Source of the DNA: Diphasiastrum complanatum
Lineage: Eukaryota > Streptophyta > Lycopodiopsida > Lycopodiales > Lycopodiaceae
Length of the DNA: 64,000 nucleotides
Direction of reading: 5' to 3'
Assembly (NCBI GenBank): GCA_029204225.1
Contig: CM055111.1
Location: forward strand, 5,364,403 to 5,428,402
Shown here: piece after piece, positions 44,651 through 55,095 of the stretch
Position numbering within the stretch: the first letter of the stretch is position 1
How the letters are laid out: the number at the start of each line of letters is the position of its first letter
Notes under the pieces: generated by a model
The model's input: only the letters and a program-made list of their open reading frames with translations
Database searches by the model: none
What the model was told of the DNA's origin: nothing
Position numbers and translations under genes: made by a program

Positions 44651-45540
44651 TTTATTAACGTATTTTGGGCACCCGTGGGTGCATAAGACCAAAAAGAAAA
44701 TATGTACAAGCAACAGTGGGAGCATCATCCATAGGAGGACGTGGCCGTAAAATGCTATAAACTAGCTACGAATGAAAGTAGAACAAAGCATAAGTGAAAT
44801 AAGCCCACAACCCGAGCCAGGTATAATAGAAGAACTACAGAAAAAGTACCAATGCCCACAACCCAGGCCAGGTGGAGAATAAGTACATATCAGCAAAAGT
44901 AAGTGTGAAGTGTTCGCTGAGTAGACCGTACAGTGGGCCCCGATGGAGGCGAGTGCCGACTACATCTGGGCTTTTTCCGCGGTGGCACAGCGATAGGAAT
45001 CTCATCATTGGAGTCATTAGCACATGCTCGAGTCCAAAAGAAGCCAATGAGAAGCAGTTGCCGGGAGTCTAACCCCAGGTGATCTGGTACAGGCATATGA
45101 GACTGACGGAGAGTAAGCATCTCACGAACAAGAAGTCCCAAGCAGCGAGCATCCGGATAGGAGACAAAACTGCGAAGTGTATGCAGGCCATCGCGAAAGA
45201 GACAATAATACCTCTCCCGTATCTCATAATACAACGGACATCTGAGGAGGAAATGGGCTTCATCTTCCACCTCTTGTAACGAGCACAAGCGACATAGACG
45301 ACGCTCCGGGGGGATATCCCATGCACGACCGACCTCAATAGCAAGCTGATGAGAGGAAATGCGCAACTGCCCAAGACGATAGCGCAGGCCGTGTGATAGG
45401 GGCTGTGAGAGATAAAGCGACAACAATGGCAAACCAGAAGGATCCAGAGAGAGGAAGTGTGTCTGGTAATAGCTCAGTCGAATACGGGAAGATGGGAGGG
45501 AGCTCCAAGTCTGCTGCATATATCGACGGAATCCCCTCCG
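44647..45540 (-). pseudogene. LINE ORF2 C-terminus and 3' UTR
   Basis: From the junction at about 45540 the minus strand encodes RGFRRYMQQTWSSLP, SRIRLSYYQTHFLSLDP, HGLRYRLGQLRISSHQLAIE and a Cys/His domain C-x2-C...H-x4-C (CRLCSLQEVEDEAHFLLRC). A basic Pro-rich tail (VPPRKKPRCSRHSPPSG) ends at a stop at 44890. The 240 bp to the AATAAA are the 3' UTR. The frame has no stops in this part. The first 24 residues of the open frame above 45540 are only a shadow of the opposite-strand RT. Confidence 0.82.
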
Positions 45541-46273
45541 CTCTTTGCACTTTATATTGATGATCTTGAGCGCCTCATTCGTGAAGAAGGTGGAGATGGT
45601 TGGCCACTGGCTCATTTGCTCATCCCCATTCTGCTTTATGCTGATGACATTGTCCTGCTTTCTTCCTCACCAGAAGGGTTGCAGTGTCACTTACAGGTCT
45701 TACATCAGTTTTGTCTTGCTTGCTGTTAACTTAAAAAAGACGAAGATCATGATTTTCAACACCAATCGACAAAGCCTTCACAATTATCAATTCTTCTATG
45801 ACGGCCAGGAAGTTGACATTGTTGCCTTTTATACTTACTTGGGAGTCCTGTTTACTGTGCCCCTTCTTGGTTTCCGCCAGGCTGCATTTGCGCACATTTC
45901 CTTCCTCCGGTCTTTCAGCATTGGTCCAGTTCGAGCGTGGTTGTACAATTAATCATATTTTTGATCCCGCTACTAGATGCCAGTTGTTTCACACACGGGT
46001 GGTTCCAGCAGTGATGTATGCCTCCGAGATTTGGTTGCCAGGACTTTCTCTCCGGGAGGCATTTCCCGCATTCAAGCCACTATGTTGGGTCGCATGATAC
46101 GTGCCAAGACTACCACCCCTCATGATAACCTATGTGATGGATTTGCTACTCCTCCGATCATCCTTAAGGGCTTTTTCCGCCTTATTCTTTTTCTTCCGCG
46201 GATTCAAGAGATTCGTGCATCTCACCTGGATAGATACATAGTTGTTGCGGTTACTTCTTCACGTGTCCTAGCT
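45533..46273 (+). pseudogene. LINE reverse transcriptase segment, inverted
   Basis: The plus strand starts SPPLFALYIDDLERLIREEG and continues LLYADDIVLLSSSPEGLQ, with the catalytic A-D-D of non-LTR RT. After a frameshift come LKKTKIMIFNTN, YTYLGVLFTVPLLGFR, then MPVVSHTGGSSSDV and IQATMLGRMIRAKTT. This is the part of ORF2 just upstream of the C-terminal segment on the other strand. Its 5' end is in the middle of the structure and its 3' end abuts 18S rDNA at 46274. At least three frame breaks are present. Confidence 0.85.
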
Positions 46274-46518
46274 AATTTCTTAGTTGGTGGAGTGATTTGT
46301 CTGGTTAATTTCGTTAACGAATGAGACCTCGGCCTGCTAACTAGTTACACGAAGAATCTTCTTGGTGGCCAACTTCTTAGAGGGACTATTCGTGCCCAGC
46401 GAATGGAAGTTTGAGGCAATAACAGGTCTGTGATGCCCTTAGATGTTCTGGGCCGCACGCGCGCTACACTGATGAATTCAACGAGTTTATGACCTGGGCC
46501 GATAGGCCTGGGTAATCT

Positions 46519-46557
<39 letters not shown>

Positions 46558-46615
46558 ATTGATCTTCAACGAGGAGTTCCTAGTAAGCGCGAGTCATCAG
46601 CTTGCGTTGACTACA

Positions 46616-46673
<58 letters not shown>

Positions 46674-46731
46674 TTTCGGATTGCGACGACGTCGGCGGTT
46701 CGCCGCCGGTGACGTTGTGAGAAGTTCATTA

Positions 46732-46800
<69 letters not shown>
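46274..46800 (+). rRNA. 18S rRNA 3' fragment, about 527 bp, relic
   Basis: It begins TTCTTAGTTGGTGGAGTGAT and runs to the exact 3' end GTGAACCTGCGGAAGGATCA. Universal segments are present: GCCCTTTGTACACACCGCCC near 46619 and GTCGTAACAAGGTTTCCGTA near 46759. Compared with the conserved plant 18S as known to me, many changes are C to T or G to A (AACGAATGAG, CAGCTTGCG, ACTACATCC, GTTCATTAAACC), as expected for a methylated silent copy. About 1.3 kb of the 5' part is missing. It is joined to LINE sequence on the left. Confidence 0.93.
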
Positions 46801-46920
46801 GACACACCGATCGAACAGACCCGACGAACTGTGGATGTCCAATGAGGAGCCGCATCCGGAGGTGCGGCTGTCGGAGTGCTCCCAGCCTCGCTGGGGGCGC
46901 CCCGTCGGATACGTACCATT
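46801..46920 (+). other. Partial ITS1 of the rDNA relic
   Basis: It continues the 18S fragment without a break (GACACACCGATCGAACAGAC) and is G/C-rich with a hairpin-like CCTCCGCATC/GAGGTGCGGC region. It stops before 5.8S, and Copia integrase sequence follows from about 46945. Confidence 0.75.
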
Positions 46921-46944
46921 TAGTACAAATAAGCTACTCGAAAT

Positions 46945-47416
46945 GGGAGAGGACAAAAATTGCGAGATTTCATGAGGGCTGCAAAGGGAGGAATACATTT
47001 CAGCTAAGCTCAAAGACTTTTGCATAGCACATGGGATTAAGAGGGAGTTTCCTAGTCCTAGGACTCCACAATAGAATGGAGTGGTCGAGAGGAAGAATAG
47101 AATCCTTTGTGAATGTGCCAAGGCAATGAGACTACATGCTAATCTTGCTAAGTATTTTTGGGGGGAAGCTTTAGCATGTGCTAACTATCTTTGTAACAGG
47201 TGGACAAGTACTTACTTGGATGGTAAAACTCCTTTGAGGTCCTTCATGGTAGAAGGCCGAGTGTCAAGCATTGTAGGATCTTTGGTTGTACTTGTTTTGT
47301 CAACATCACTCTTGATGATAGAACTAAAAGAAGATCCTTCATCAAAGAAGGGTGTGTTTGTTGGCTATAGTGAAGTAAGCAAGGCTTACAAGGTTTACAT
47401 TCCTTTTGGAAAGTGA
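46945..47416 (+). pseudogene. pol: Copia integrase core fragment
   Basis: After a short junction it reads GGEYISAKLKDFCIAHGIKR, EFPSPRTPQ followed by a stop in place of Gln, then NGVVERKNRILCECAKAMRL, KYFWGEALACANYLCNR and SSKKGVFVGYSEVSKAY. It carries the last catalytic Glu (NGVVERKN); the upstream half with the two Asp residues is missing at the rDNA junction. The reading frame is open from 47081 to 47416. It differs from the copy at 48.3-49.2 kb. Confidence 0.85.
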
Positions 47417-47519
47417 GGATGGAGTCACTCATGGTGCTTCAAGATCTTTATGAGTTTCTAATTGATGATGAAGATGAACCTCTAGGTGCACAAGAGTTAG
47501 CTAAATAGAAGAGAAGATC

Positions 47520-48240
47520 TAGGCTTGCACTTCAGTGTGTGAAGATGAATGTAAGCAATGATTTATTGAGATAAGTACCAGCTTGTACTAGTGCTAAAGA
47601 GTCTTGGGAATCTTTAAAATCAATCTATGAGTCTAGTAACACTTCAAGGGTTCTCATGCTTAGGAATCAGATTCCACAAAGCATGAAGAGGAGTGATGAG
47701 AGTGCACGAGTTTATGTGCTTAGAATCAAGTCTCTCAATAGGGAGTTAGCTTCCATTGGAGAGGAGGTTCAAGATAGTGAGCTTGTTCAGATTGTCTTTA
47801 ATGGTCTAGGGAGTGACTTTCAAACTTGGTCCAAAGCTTTGCAATCCAAGACACTTTGCTCACTATAGAAAAGCTTCATAGTGTATTAGTGGTTGAAGAG
47901 TGTATGATGATGCATACCAATGCAAGAATGAATGCTATTTCTTTGCAGGATGGTGATGAGAAAGCTAATGTCTCATTCAAAAGCAAGAAGAAGACCAATG
48001 GCAAGAAGAAGTACTTCAAGGAGACCAAGGAGGAGGATGAGGCTTCAAGGTGAAAGGGAAAGATAAAAAACAAGTCCAAGTACAAATGTTTTTTTGGTGG
48101 AAAGAAAGGACAAGTTTTGCATCAGAATGTCTCAAGAAGAAGAAGGTACAAGAGAACAAACAAAGCAACATTGCACACCAGGAGGAGGAGTATGAAGAAG
48201 AGTCATCTTTGATCCACTTTACTTTCTTACAATGATTTAC
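47520..48240 (+). pseudogene. gag: Copia gag (UBN2 type)
   Basis: It reads ACTSAKESWESLKSIYESSN, VLMLRNQIPQSMKRSDESAR, VYVLRIKSLNRELASIGEEV and ELVQIVFNGLGSDFQTW, the typical Copia gag order (frame 47656-47868). After frameshifts a basic region follows (SKKKTNGKKKYFKETKEEDE). The zinc-knuckle position reads CFFGGKKGQ, so the second Cys and the His are lost. It belongs to the same element as the pre-integrase/integrase frame that starts at 48303. Confidence 0.85.
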
Positions 48241-48289
48241 ATAGATCAATCTATACTGCAAGTAGTCAAGAATGTAAGATAAGTGGAAT

Positions 48290-49240
48290 AGGAACTATTC
48301 CATTGTATGTTGGATCATCCAAAAGGATGAATCTTGAGAATGTTCTTTATGTTCCTAAGTTGACCAAGAATTTGCTTAGTGTTGGCCAATTAATGGATAA
48401 TGGCCTTGATGTACAATTTAAGCATGGAATTTGTTCCATCCTTAGAAATGATGAATGTATAGCCAAAGGCTTTAAGCAAGGTAGATTGTTTAAGCTTGAT
48501 GCTAATATTGTAGTGGAGAGTGTTAACCTGGCAAAGGTCAAGTTATCAAAGGTGGAACTATGGCACAAAAGGTTGGGCCACTCCAACTTCAAAGCCATGG
48601 AATCTATGTGTGCAAAGGAGCTTGTAGTTGGACTCCCCAAGCATTTGTCAAAGTGTGGGAAGATATGTGAAGCATGCAGCCTCTCAAAGGCTCACAAACT
48701 ACCATTTGCCAAGTATTATATAATCTTCATTGATGACTATTCTAGATATTGTTGGTGGTACCTCTTGTGTAGCAAATCAATGGTGTTTGATTCTTTGGTA
48801 AAGTTCAAGACTTTGGTAGAAAATCAACTTAGTACCAAGATTAAGGTATTAAGGAATGATAATGGAGGTGAATATGTCTCCAATAAGTTGATTGACTTTT
48901 GTAGTTCTAATGGCATAAAGAGGGAATTGTCTTGTCCATACACCCCTCAACAAAATGGAGTGAGTGAGAGAAGAAATAGATCTCTTTGTGAGTGTGCTAA
49001 GGCCTTAAGGGTAGATGCTTCTCTATCCAAACCATTTTGGGGTGAAGCAATAACTTGTGCTAATTATCTGTGCAATAGATTGCCTAACCAAGCCATTGGA
49101 GGAATCAAACCATTTGAAGCTCTATTTGGAGAGAAGCCCAATCTCAAAGTTTTTGGATCCACTTGCTATGTACACCAATCCTTGGATACAAGGAAGAAGG
49201 ATGATGCAACCTCCATCAAAGGCATCTTATGCGGTCTTTC
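48290..49240 (+). pseudogene. pol: Copia gag-pre-integrase and integrase, 313-codon open frame
   Basis: The frame is open from 48303 to 49244. N-terminal: NVLYVPKLTKNLLSVGQLMD. The HHCC zinc finger is complete: LWHKRLGHSNFKA ... CGKICEACSLSKAHK. The catalytic core has FIDDYSRY, RNDNGGEYVSNKLIDF and PYTPQQNGVSERRN, so all three acidic residues are present. The stretch normally found between the zinc finger and FIDDYS is deleted in frame (KLPFAKYYIIF). It ends SIKGILCGLS, where VGYS is expected, and then joins the minus-strand Gypsy ORF at 49240. The protease is missing upstream. It is closely related to the copy at 18.9-21.2 kb. Confidence 0.93.
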
Positions 49241-49725
49241 CTGAGGTTGCCAACCATCAGGAAGTTGTTCAGTTGTTGGGCAGTAGCGTGGATTGAAGGC
49301 TTAGTGATGGCTTCCAGAAGGTAGTCGTCATTGCTCCAGTGCAGATCGTTGGTGAGGTCAATATATGGCTTGATGGTCTGTTTGGCGTGCTTGTGATTGG
49401 GTGAGGCCTGCGTGCCAGATGCTATACCTATAGCTGCAAGGGTGGCCTCATTGACGTGCACCTTATGTGTGGCTCCTTGGAAAGTGATATAAAATTTAGA
49501 TTTCTCTTCCTTCCACGTGCTGAAGGCAAGAGTGATGAAATCCATATTGATGCGACCAGAAAAGACTCTCTCATGAATACCCATTGCAGTGAGCAACGGC
49601 TTTGCAAGGGTCATCCACTGAGTGACCATGCTTGTGCTAGGAAGAATCATGATGTCGTTGCAGATGGGACATCACAATGGATAGTATAGCGCGGAGACTG
49701 GGAAGTATCGGTAGAAGACATGATG
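49241..49725 (-). pseudogene. Gypsy ORF downstream of integrase, truncated
   Basis: A minus-strand frame (49650-49216) reads ITLAFSTWKEEKSKFYITFQ, THKVHVNEATLAAIGIASGT and KPYIDLTNDLHWSNDDYLLE. A short earlier part (from 49722) is shifted. It sits after integrase, where plant Athila/Tat-type elements carry an extra ORF, and it resembles the domain at 16.0-16.5 kb (VHVRGKVFTISEDMFCTALG). It is cut at 49240 by the Copia fragment. The role is unknown; no membrane segment is seen. Confidence 0.55.
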
Positions 49726-50523
49726 ATCAGAAAGGTATCAGAAAGTAATGCATGAATTTTGGAAGGCTTTGGTTGCAAGAAAAATTCGCAACAGCTTCGC
49801 TAGCACAAGTGAGGAATGAATCGAATTCAGTCAACTTATAGGTGAATTTGGTGGGTCCATTACACTGAATACTAGTTTGGCCGATCAGTTTTGAACAAAA
49901 ATTTGTAGGCATGTACAGTACTATAAAGATAGGCTATGAAAATCTCGACGAAGGTTTATGGGGATCTGAAACCATCAAACGAATGTTTTCCAGGTCTGGC
50001 AAAGGATGAACCTTCGCCTAGGAGGGTCCTTCGCCCAAGTACTGTCATAAATGCATTCTTTTACAATCTGAACCTATGGACAACCTAATTTTAACATTTT
50101 AAGATCATCTAGCAGGTCGGCGAAGGTTCATAATGAGGTTAAGATGCTCGGCGAAGGTTTACAAAATGGCATAACAGTGATACTTCGCCTAACTCAAAAA
50201 CTGGATTTTCTCTTGACAAGAAACTTCACCCACCTCAAATTCGATAAATCTAGAGTGGATGTACACTCTGAGAGCCCAGGGAAGATTTTTTGGTACTGTA
50301 TAGGCCAAATCTGACCAAAACAGTGATTTTCTAAGTCTTTTTCCATCAAAAAATTACTGTGTTTTCTTTTTCCTATGCTGATGACTTTCTAGCTTTTGCT
50401 CATCAGTCTTTTCTCATTTTTTGTTTTACTTTTTTTTTTTTTACTGTCTTTTTTCAAAAATCTCAGCAAATTAAGTTTTGAAAACAAAAAAATTGAAAAA
50501 CAACTAAAATTTAAAAAAGTATG
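49726..50523 (-). other. Gypsy spacer with GCGAAGGTT-type motifs
   Basis: Non-coding. CGACGAAGGTTTATG (about 49947), AACCTTCGCC (50010), TCCTTCGCCC (50027), GGCGAAGGTTCAT (50118), GGCGAAGGTTTAC (50151), ACTTCGCC (50183) and ACTTCACC (50223) occur within 280 bp. A T-rich stretch (50340-50510) follows. Confidence 0.65.
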
Positions 50524-51600
50524 AGATCAGGCTTGCTGAACTGGTGGAGCAGGCTGCCAAAACTTGCGTAATTGGTTGCCATTCACCGGAGTATCAAATC
50601 GTTTTCCACCCAAGTGTTCAAGAATTACTGCGCCATAGTTCAAGATTTCCTTCACTTTATACGGGCCATCACCGGTAAACTTCAACTTTTCCTTGATCGG
50701 CTTGGTTTTGTACATCAATGCCAGATCTCCTACTTTGAGATCTTTTTCGTGTAATCGACGTCGTGCCATGCCTTGCGGCGTGCTTTCTTTGCTGGTAAGG
50801 CATGAGCTACCATCAATTGGTTTCACATAATTTGTGCAACGCTTCATGACGGAGTTGTAAAGACTTATCATCATTTAATCATCCCGTTGCTGCTATGCGT
50901 AAGGATGGGATCAAAAATTCAATTGGCATGATAGCATCTTGACCATACCAGTTGAAAAGGTGTTTGATTTGTACTATTTTTGTAAGTGGTTCTAAATGCC
51001 CATAATGCGACATACAGTTTGTGTTCCCAATCGGACCCACTCGCTTCAACTGTCTTTATCATAATGGTGCAGAGAATCTTATTGGAAGATTCAGCTTGGC
51101 CATTCCCTCTAGGATAGTAGGGAGTACTAAATCTGTGTATAACAAAAAAATCTTCCAGTAAACACTTTATTGTTTGATTAACAAAGTGTGTACCCCAGTC
51201 ATGGACAATCTTGATCGGACATCCAAATCTAATTATAGTATTTTCATTTAAAAACTTGGCCGTAGATTTCGCATCAGCAACTTTGGCTTCAACCCACTTG
51301 GTCATATAATCAGTTGCGACGATAATGTATCGAGCCTGAGATCCTTGCGCGGCAGGGTGAATAGGTCCAACATAATCTAGTCCCCATTTTTCAAACGGTG
51401 CTTGCGATAAAACCGGATGCAAGAGTTCATAGTTCGGTTGAGTAGGTCGCCGTGCTCGCTAGCAAACATCACATGTCTGAATAAAATTTTCTGTGTCCTT
51501 GTGAAGCGTAGGCCATCAACAACCTGATTGTAAAAGTTTGCGAATAGTAATATCTGTAGAGAAGTGTCCTCCACCCATGCCATCATGTGAAAACATGATT
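50524..51600 (-). pseudogene. pol: Gypsy integrase
   Basis: Minus strand: an HHCC region with stops (GGGHFSTDITIRKLLQSGC, then DTENFIQTCDVC), then the core in one frame (51422-50919) with WGLDYVGPIHPAAQGSQARY, ATDYMTKWVEA, VHDWGTHFVNQT and PRGNGQAESSNKIL, giving D, D and E. The C-terminal module (50874-50527) carries KVGDLALMYKTKPIKEKLK and FTGDGPYKVKEIL. In the second motif HDWGTHF replaces the usual SDxGxxF, but the Asp is kept. Stops near 51465 and 51525 and a frameshift at about 50900 disable it. Confidence 0.93.
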
Positions 51601-51890
51601 AAATTTGGTACTTCATGGGGTAAAACACACCTTCGTAGAATATTATCTGATCCACGATGATACAATTGTCTTGCAATTATTTGATAAGGTTAAGCCTTAT
51701 GAATCAATTGTCTCTTCTATACTTTTGTCAATGAGTCATTCGGTTGTCCTAGCATCAAGTACTCAACAATATCTATTGCCCACTCAGGTACTGCTTCAAC
51801 ATAGAACGAGCATGTGGCAGTTCATCATCCACTTCAATATTAATCGGTGCGGATTCAATTCACGAAACGTGATCGGCTAGATAATGTTGC
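51601..51890 (-). other. RNase H to integrase linker, decayed
   Basis: Minus-strand sequence between RNase H and the integrase zinc finger with several stops. It includes the region that normally codes the end of RNase H and the tether. Confidence 0.45.
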
Positions 51891-51898
51891 TTGCCCGT

Positions 51899-53638
51899 TC
51901 AAACCACAATTCGAAAGTCAAATTCAGTCAATAACAATAACCATCTTGCAATACGTCCAGTATTGCATGTCTTGTTTACCAAGTAAAGTAACGATTGATG
52001 ATCCGTATAAAATGCAAAGTGCGTTTCCATGAGGTAGTGACGAAATTTCCGAACAGAAAAAATCATGGCTAATGCCTCACATTCTGTTGTTGAATAATTC
52101 TTTTCTGAATCTGTAAGCTGTCTGCTTGCAAATCGTATAGGATAATCTTTCTTATAGTCACATAGCTGCATCAAAACTAATCTAATGGCATATTTTGAGG
52201 CATCCGTATGAACATGAAACTCTATCGTCCAATCTAGAGAACGCAGTATTGGTGCTGAAGTTAATGCTTTTTTTAATTTTTCAAAGGCTTCTAACGCTTC
52301 TACTGTCCAAATAGGAACAATAGTCAGTTTATATATAGGTTGCGCTAAATCCGCAAAGAAGATAATAAAGATTCGATAGTAGTTCGCATGACCCATAAAC
52401 ACGTAAACTCCACGAATTGTTGCTGGCGGTGGCAATTCCACAATAACTTTGATCTTAGAATAATCCGTGGCAATACCATGTCTTGATATCACATGTCCAA
52501 GCACAACTCCGTGGGAAACCCATATCTGACATTTTTTCGGATTTAGAGAAATCTGATATTTGCGACATCTTTCAAATACTTTATCCAATCGATCCAGGTG
52601 GTTTGTATCTATACTATGAACTCCCAAGTCGTCCAAGTAAATTTCAAAGAATTTTTGCAGATAATCTTTAAAAGCAAATTGCATTACTCTTTGGAATGAA
52701 CTTGGTGCATTACAGAGTCCAAACGACATTACTTTGTAAGCATAGGTGTTCCATTCTGTTGCAAAAGCAGTTTTATGACGATCGGTAGGTGCAATCTTAA
52801 CCTAGTTGTAACCACTAAATCCATCTAGGAAACTATAAGCTTCCGCTCCAGCAAGGCGATCCAAAATGCTTTTAGTAAAAGGTAACGAAAAGTGATCCTT
52901 TCGCGTCACTTTGTTCAACGCTTTGAGATTCACACAGATCCACAATTTTTCATTTTTCTTAGGAACAATGACAATCGGTAAAATCCATTCGGTATGCTCG
53001 ATCTCATAAATAAAATCGGCGTGAAGCAGTCTCTGAAGTTCTTTTGTTATCAGGTCCGCCAAATTAGGATTACAGCGATAGAACTTTGTAACCTTTGGAA
53101 CTGCATCAGGTACTAAAGGTATGGTATGTTCAATCACTGATGTCGGAATACCCTTCAAATCTTGATAAGTCCATGCAAAACAATCTTGATACTTAATAAG
53201 TAACAAGCGGAGTGCTTGATACTGTTCAGAAGTAAGTTGTGATCCAACTTGTACAATCTTTTCTGGTTCTCTTGGTTCGGCAAGATTCATTGGCTGCGTC
53301 CTAGCTGGGCCATCGTAAACCTCTTTAAATTCCGGAACATATTCTTTAGGTTCACGATGTGCTTTAGATAACATGATAATCACATCATCTAGTGTATAAC
53401 GTTTAAAATGTTCAGGCATATCATGTTGGACTACATCTGTTTGTTCTTTTTCGAAAGGACTTGTCTTGGATCTCCCCTTAGTCTTCTTAGCAGGAATTGA
53501 TCGTGGAGGTGATGACTTTCGAGATGATAAATCTTTCTTCACAGATGAAGACTTCCTAGACGATGATGTTTTACTAGAAATCTGACTTGAAGAATCATCC
53601 TTGACTTTTCTTTTGTCTTTATCCAATAAGGGTGACAC
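51899..53638 (-). pseudogene. pol: Gypsy RT and RNase H
   Basis: Two frames separated by one stop/frameshift at about 52730-52800. Frame 53638-52802: a basic Ser-rich N-terminus, TQPMNLAEPREPEKIVQVGS, LIKYQDCFAWTYQDLKGIPT, KLWICVNLKALNKVTRKD and AEAYSFLDGFSGYN. Frame 52729-51899: MSFGLCNAPSSFQRVM, FFEIYLDDLGVHSID (catalytic Y-L-D-D intact), ISLNPKKCQIWVSHGVVLGH, FMGHANYYRIFIIFFADLAQ, RNase H FHVHTDASKYAIRLVLMQ, SRQLTDSEKNYSTTECEALA and FYTDHQSLLYLVNKTCNTGR. The RNase H Asp and Glu residues are present. This is the best preserved RT of the window. Confidence 0.95.
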
Positions 53639-53639
53639 T

Positions 53640-54015
53640 GTCTCTGAATCAATCTTTCGAGGGAGATTTTTTCATTTCAGGACCGTATTATAATGTTGCT
53701 TAGCTTGTTTCTTCGTCATCGATCCTGTGATCCAAATCTAGTCGGATCCATATGATTTAGAATCTGCTTATCCGTAAGTTTTGCATTGCCATCATAAGTC
53801 AAGGCATGACTCACAGGAATGAATTCATCCTCAATCGGATCTAGTATAGGTTCCGTTGATATCCAGGCTACATTCAGCACATTCAATGGAAATGTGATTG
53901 GTGTATCCAAAGTTCGATCTAATAAGGAAATCTCGCTCAAATCTGATTGATTATCTTGTTGACACATATATCCTGCTGTACAGTCAATTGTTGCAAGAGC
54001 TTCATTCCAATTGAC
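53640..54015 (-). pseudogene. pol: Gypsy protease-RT linker
   Basis: Minus strand: PVNWNEALATIDCTAGYMCQ, DLSEISLLDRTLDTPITFPL, NVLNVAWISTEPILDPIEDE, SHALTYDGNAKLTDKQILN. The block TLDTPI...N matches the 33.9-kb fragment and normally follows protease in the same orientation. Here it is followed upstream by an inverted segment. Confidence 0.75.
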
Positions 54016-55095
54016 GGGCATTGCTATAAAGCCTGTCCAGCAAGACCGAAGCCACCACCAGCTACAGCACCTGTAAATTTGATAACAATAAAACAAAGAC
54101 CAGTAGCTCAGAATAAACCAAGCACACCCTTGATGGTGGTCACCAAAGCACAGAAGCAGAAAGAACCAGTAATGGATCCAGTACCTGCTGATTATATACC
54201 ATTGAATGATATACCAACAACATCGGGAGACTATCCAAATCTTAATACAAAAAACCGAAGATATCAGGATATGAGACAGTGGATCAAACATCTGCAAAAA
54301 AAAGAGGAGCTTGAAGTTGCTAAAGCAACAGCTGAAGTTCAATCTTCACCATTGCAGCCGCCAAGAAATTTATGTACAGATATGAATGATCAGTTACATC
54401 ATCTTGAAGAACCCTTCAAGATGACTGAACCAGAAGCATCACATACAGAACTACTCGTAAACATTTTGTCGAGAAAGATCAATATTTCATTGGGAGAGTT
54501 CCTGAAGTTGGTGCCAAAAGCAAAAGAAGTCTTAGCGCAAAAGTTAGCTCAAGAAGAACCAGAAGTCCATCATGAGCCACTTTTTTGTGCTGGATTTGAA
54601 GAATCTAACGAAGTACTCCATGTTGGAGCCGCTTGGGAAAGTGAACAAAAGAATATCATTATGCCGATACAGCATAGACAATTTCCTAAAAAAACAACCG
54701 TGATAGATGGAGATTCAAGAGTTAACCTGATTTCTACAAAGCTATGTGCAAAATGGGGCCTTACAAAGATTAAGCCTGCTACTTTTGCTATTAAACTAGC
54801 TGATCAAACGACAGTTCGTCCACGAGGAATGGTGAAAGATATACCCATCACAATTGCGGGAGTATAGTTCGTCATTACTTTCGTAGTGGTGGACTTACCA
54901 GAAGCGCCAAATGTCTACCGAATTCTATTAGGACGTCCATGGTTACGAGTTGCACAAGTAATTCATAACTGGGGTACCAGAAAAATCACTTTTGAAAATC
55001 GTGAACGTGTAGTTAAGATTGATATTACAACTTGGACTATCAAACCAGTGGTTCAAAAAGAGGATGACAATTCGTCAACAACACTGTACAAATAG
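54016..55095 (+). pseudogene. gag-pol: Inverted gag C-terminus and protease segment
   Basis: Although the rest of the element is on the minus strand, this 1.08 kb is coded on plus. It begins inside a zinc knuckle (GHCYKACPARPKPPP, the H-x4-C half), then QKQKEPVMDPVPADYIP, DMRQWIKHLQKKEELEVAKA, TELLVNILSRKINISLGEFL, SNEVLHVGAAWESEQKN, and protease VIDGDSRVNLISTKLCAKWG, AIKLADQTTVRPRGMVKDIP, then one stop and VYRILLGRPWLRVAQVIHNW. The active-site motif reads D-G-D rather than D-S/T-G, so activity is doubtful. It ends at about 55095, where minus-strand gag resumes. Confidence 0.92.

Noticed and set aside
45541-45615. N-terminal 24 residues of the minus-strand LINE frame
   Set aside because: They lie over the plus-strand RT segment, beyond the inversion junction, and do not resemble LINE protein.
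46274-46800. Functional rRNA gene
   Set aside because: The 5' two thirds, 5.8S and 28S are absent and conserved positions carry transitions; it is a relic.
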